Shown here: piece after piece, positions 13,730 to 13,816 of the stretch
How the letters are laid out: each line of letters starts with the position of its first letter
Numbering within the stretch: the stretch's first letter is position 1
Source of the DNA: Clostridia bacterium
Lineage (GTDB): Bacteria > Bacillota > Clostridia > Oscillospirales > CAG-272
Direction: 5' to 3'
DNA length: 13,816 nucleotides
Assembly (NCBI GenBank): GCA_900753295.1
Contig: CAADYQ010000172.1
Location: 1-13,816 of the forward strand
Program-made: the position numbers and the translations under genes
The notes under the pieces: generated by a model
Databases searched by the model: none
What the model was told of the DNA's origin: nothing
The model's input: the letters and a program-made list of their open reading frames with translations, nothing else

Positions 13730-13816
13730 GATCTTGGTCGGTTTTGCTGCCCCGTGTCTTTGTTTTTTGCTTTCTTGGCGGCAAAACGGCGGTGTTCAGC
13801 CGCCGAGACCAATGTC
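13730..13816 (-). repeat. Three-way-junction structured element, copy 2 (at window edge)
   Basis: An inverted second copy of the element at 801-896. Read on the minus strand, P1 is 13816-13807 against 13739-13730 (8 of 10 pairs, six contiguous). One unpaired base (13806) leads to P2 (13805-13800 with 13792-13787, 6 bp, loop CTGAACA). P3 follows directly (13786-13777 with 13751-13742, 9 of 10 pairs) with a 25-nt loop, and then two unpaired bases (13741-13740). The core 13782-13806 matches copy 1 at 24 of 25 positions, while P1 and P3 have other sequences. The window stops exactly at the outer end of P1. Confidence 0.55.

Noticed and set aside
801..13816. A composite transposon bounded by the inverted elements
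   Set aside because: No transposase or integrase gene lies between the copies, no target-site duplication can be identified, and the enclosed genes look like ordinary chromosomal units.

Overview
The window looks like chromosomal DNA of a mid-to-high GC Bacillota, probably an anaerobic Clostridia/Oscillospirales-type gut or rumen bacterium. The case rests on an AddA-type nuclease end, a Bacillota-type CpsB/YwqE phosphatase, sigma-A promoters with extended -10 boxes, strong Shine-Dalgarno sites, and lipoproteins with Thr/Pro linkers. No rRNA, tRNA, CRISPR array, insertion sequence or phage gene was seen. Assignment to a genus is not possible from sequence alone.

Layout. Bases 1-767 (+) hold the 3' end of addA (double-strand break repair), cut by the left edge. 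Bases 801-896 hold a structured intergenic element. Bases 958-3091 (-) hold a two-gene operon, a CpsB/YwqE-like PHP phosphatase followed by a CapA-family lipoprotein, with a clear promoter. Bases 3261-4346 (-) encode a surface lipoprotein with its own strong promoter and terminator. Bases 4589-5728 (+) encode an RlmL/YpsC-type 23S rRNA methyltransferase. Bases 5922-8618 (+) encode a large ABC ATPase-permease fusion. Bases 8725-11111 (-) hold a family 2 glycoside hydrolase overlapping a DUF3267 membrane zincin. Diverging from it, 11387-13641 (+) holds yccF followed by a family 127 beta-L-arabinofuranosidase with all its zinc and catalytic residues. Tandem terminator hairpins follow, and then a second copy of the structured element at the right edge.

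The genes fall into three themes: envelope and surface polysaccharide (PHP phosphatase, CapA, lipoprotein, ABC exporter-type protein), housekeeping nucleic-acid enzymes (AddA, RlmL), and cytoplasmic breakdown of plant-type oligosaccharides (divergent GH2 and GH127 units sharing one regulatory region). Neither glycosidase has a signal peptide, so their substrates must be imported, but no transporter lies in the window.

The least explained feature is the pair of intergenic elements at 801-896 (+) and 13730-13816 (-). Each can fold as a three-way junction with the same linker lengths. The core hairpin is nearly identical in both, while the two other stems differ in sequence yet remain self-complementary. 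That pattern suggests selection on structure. I do not recognise the family.
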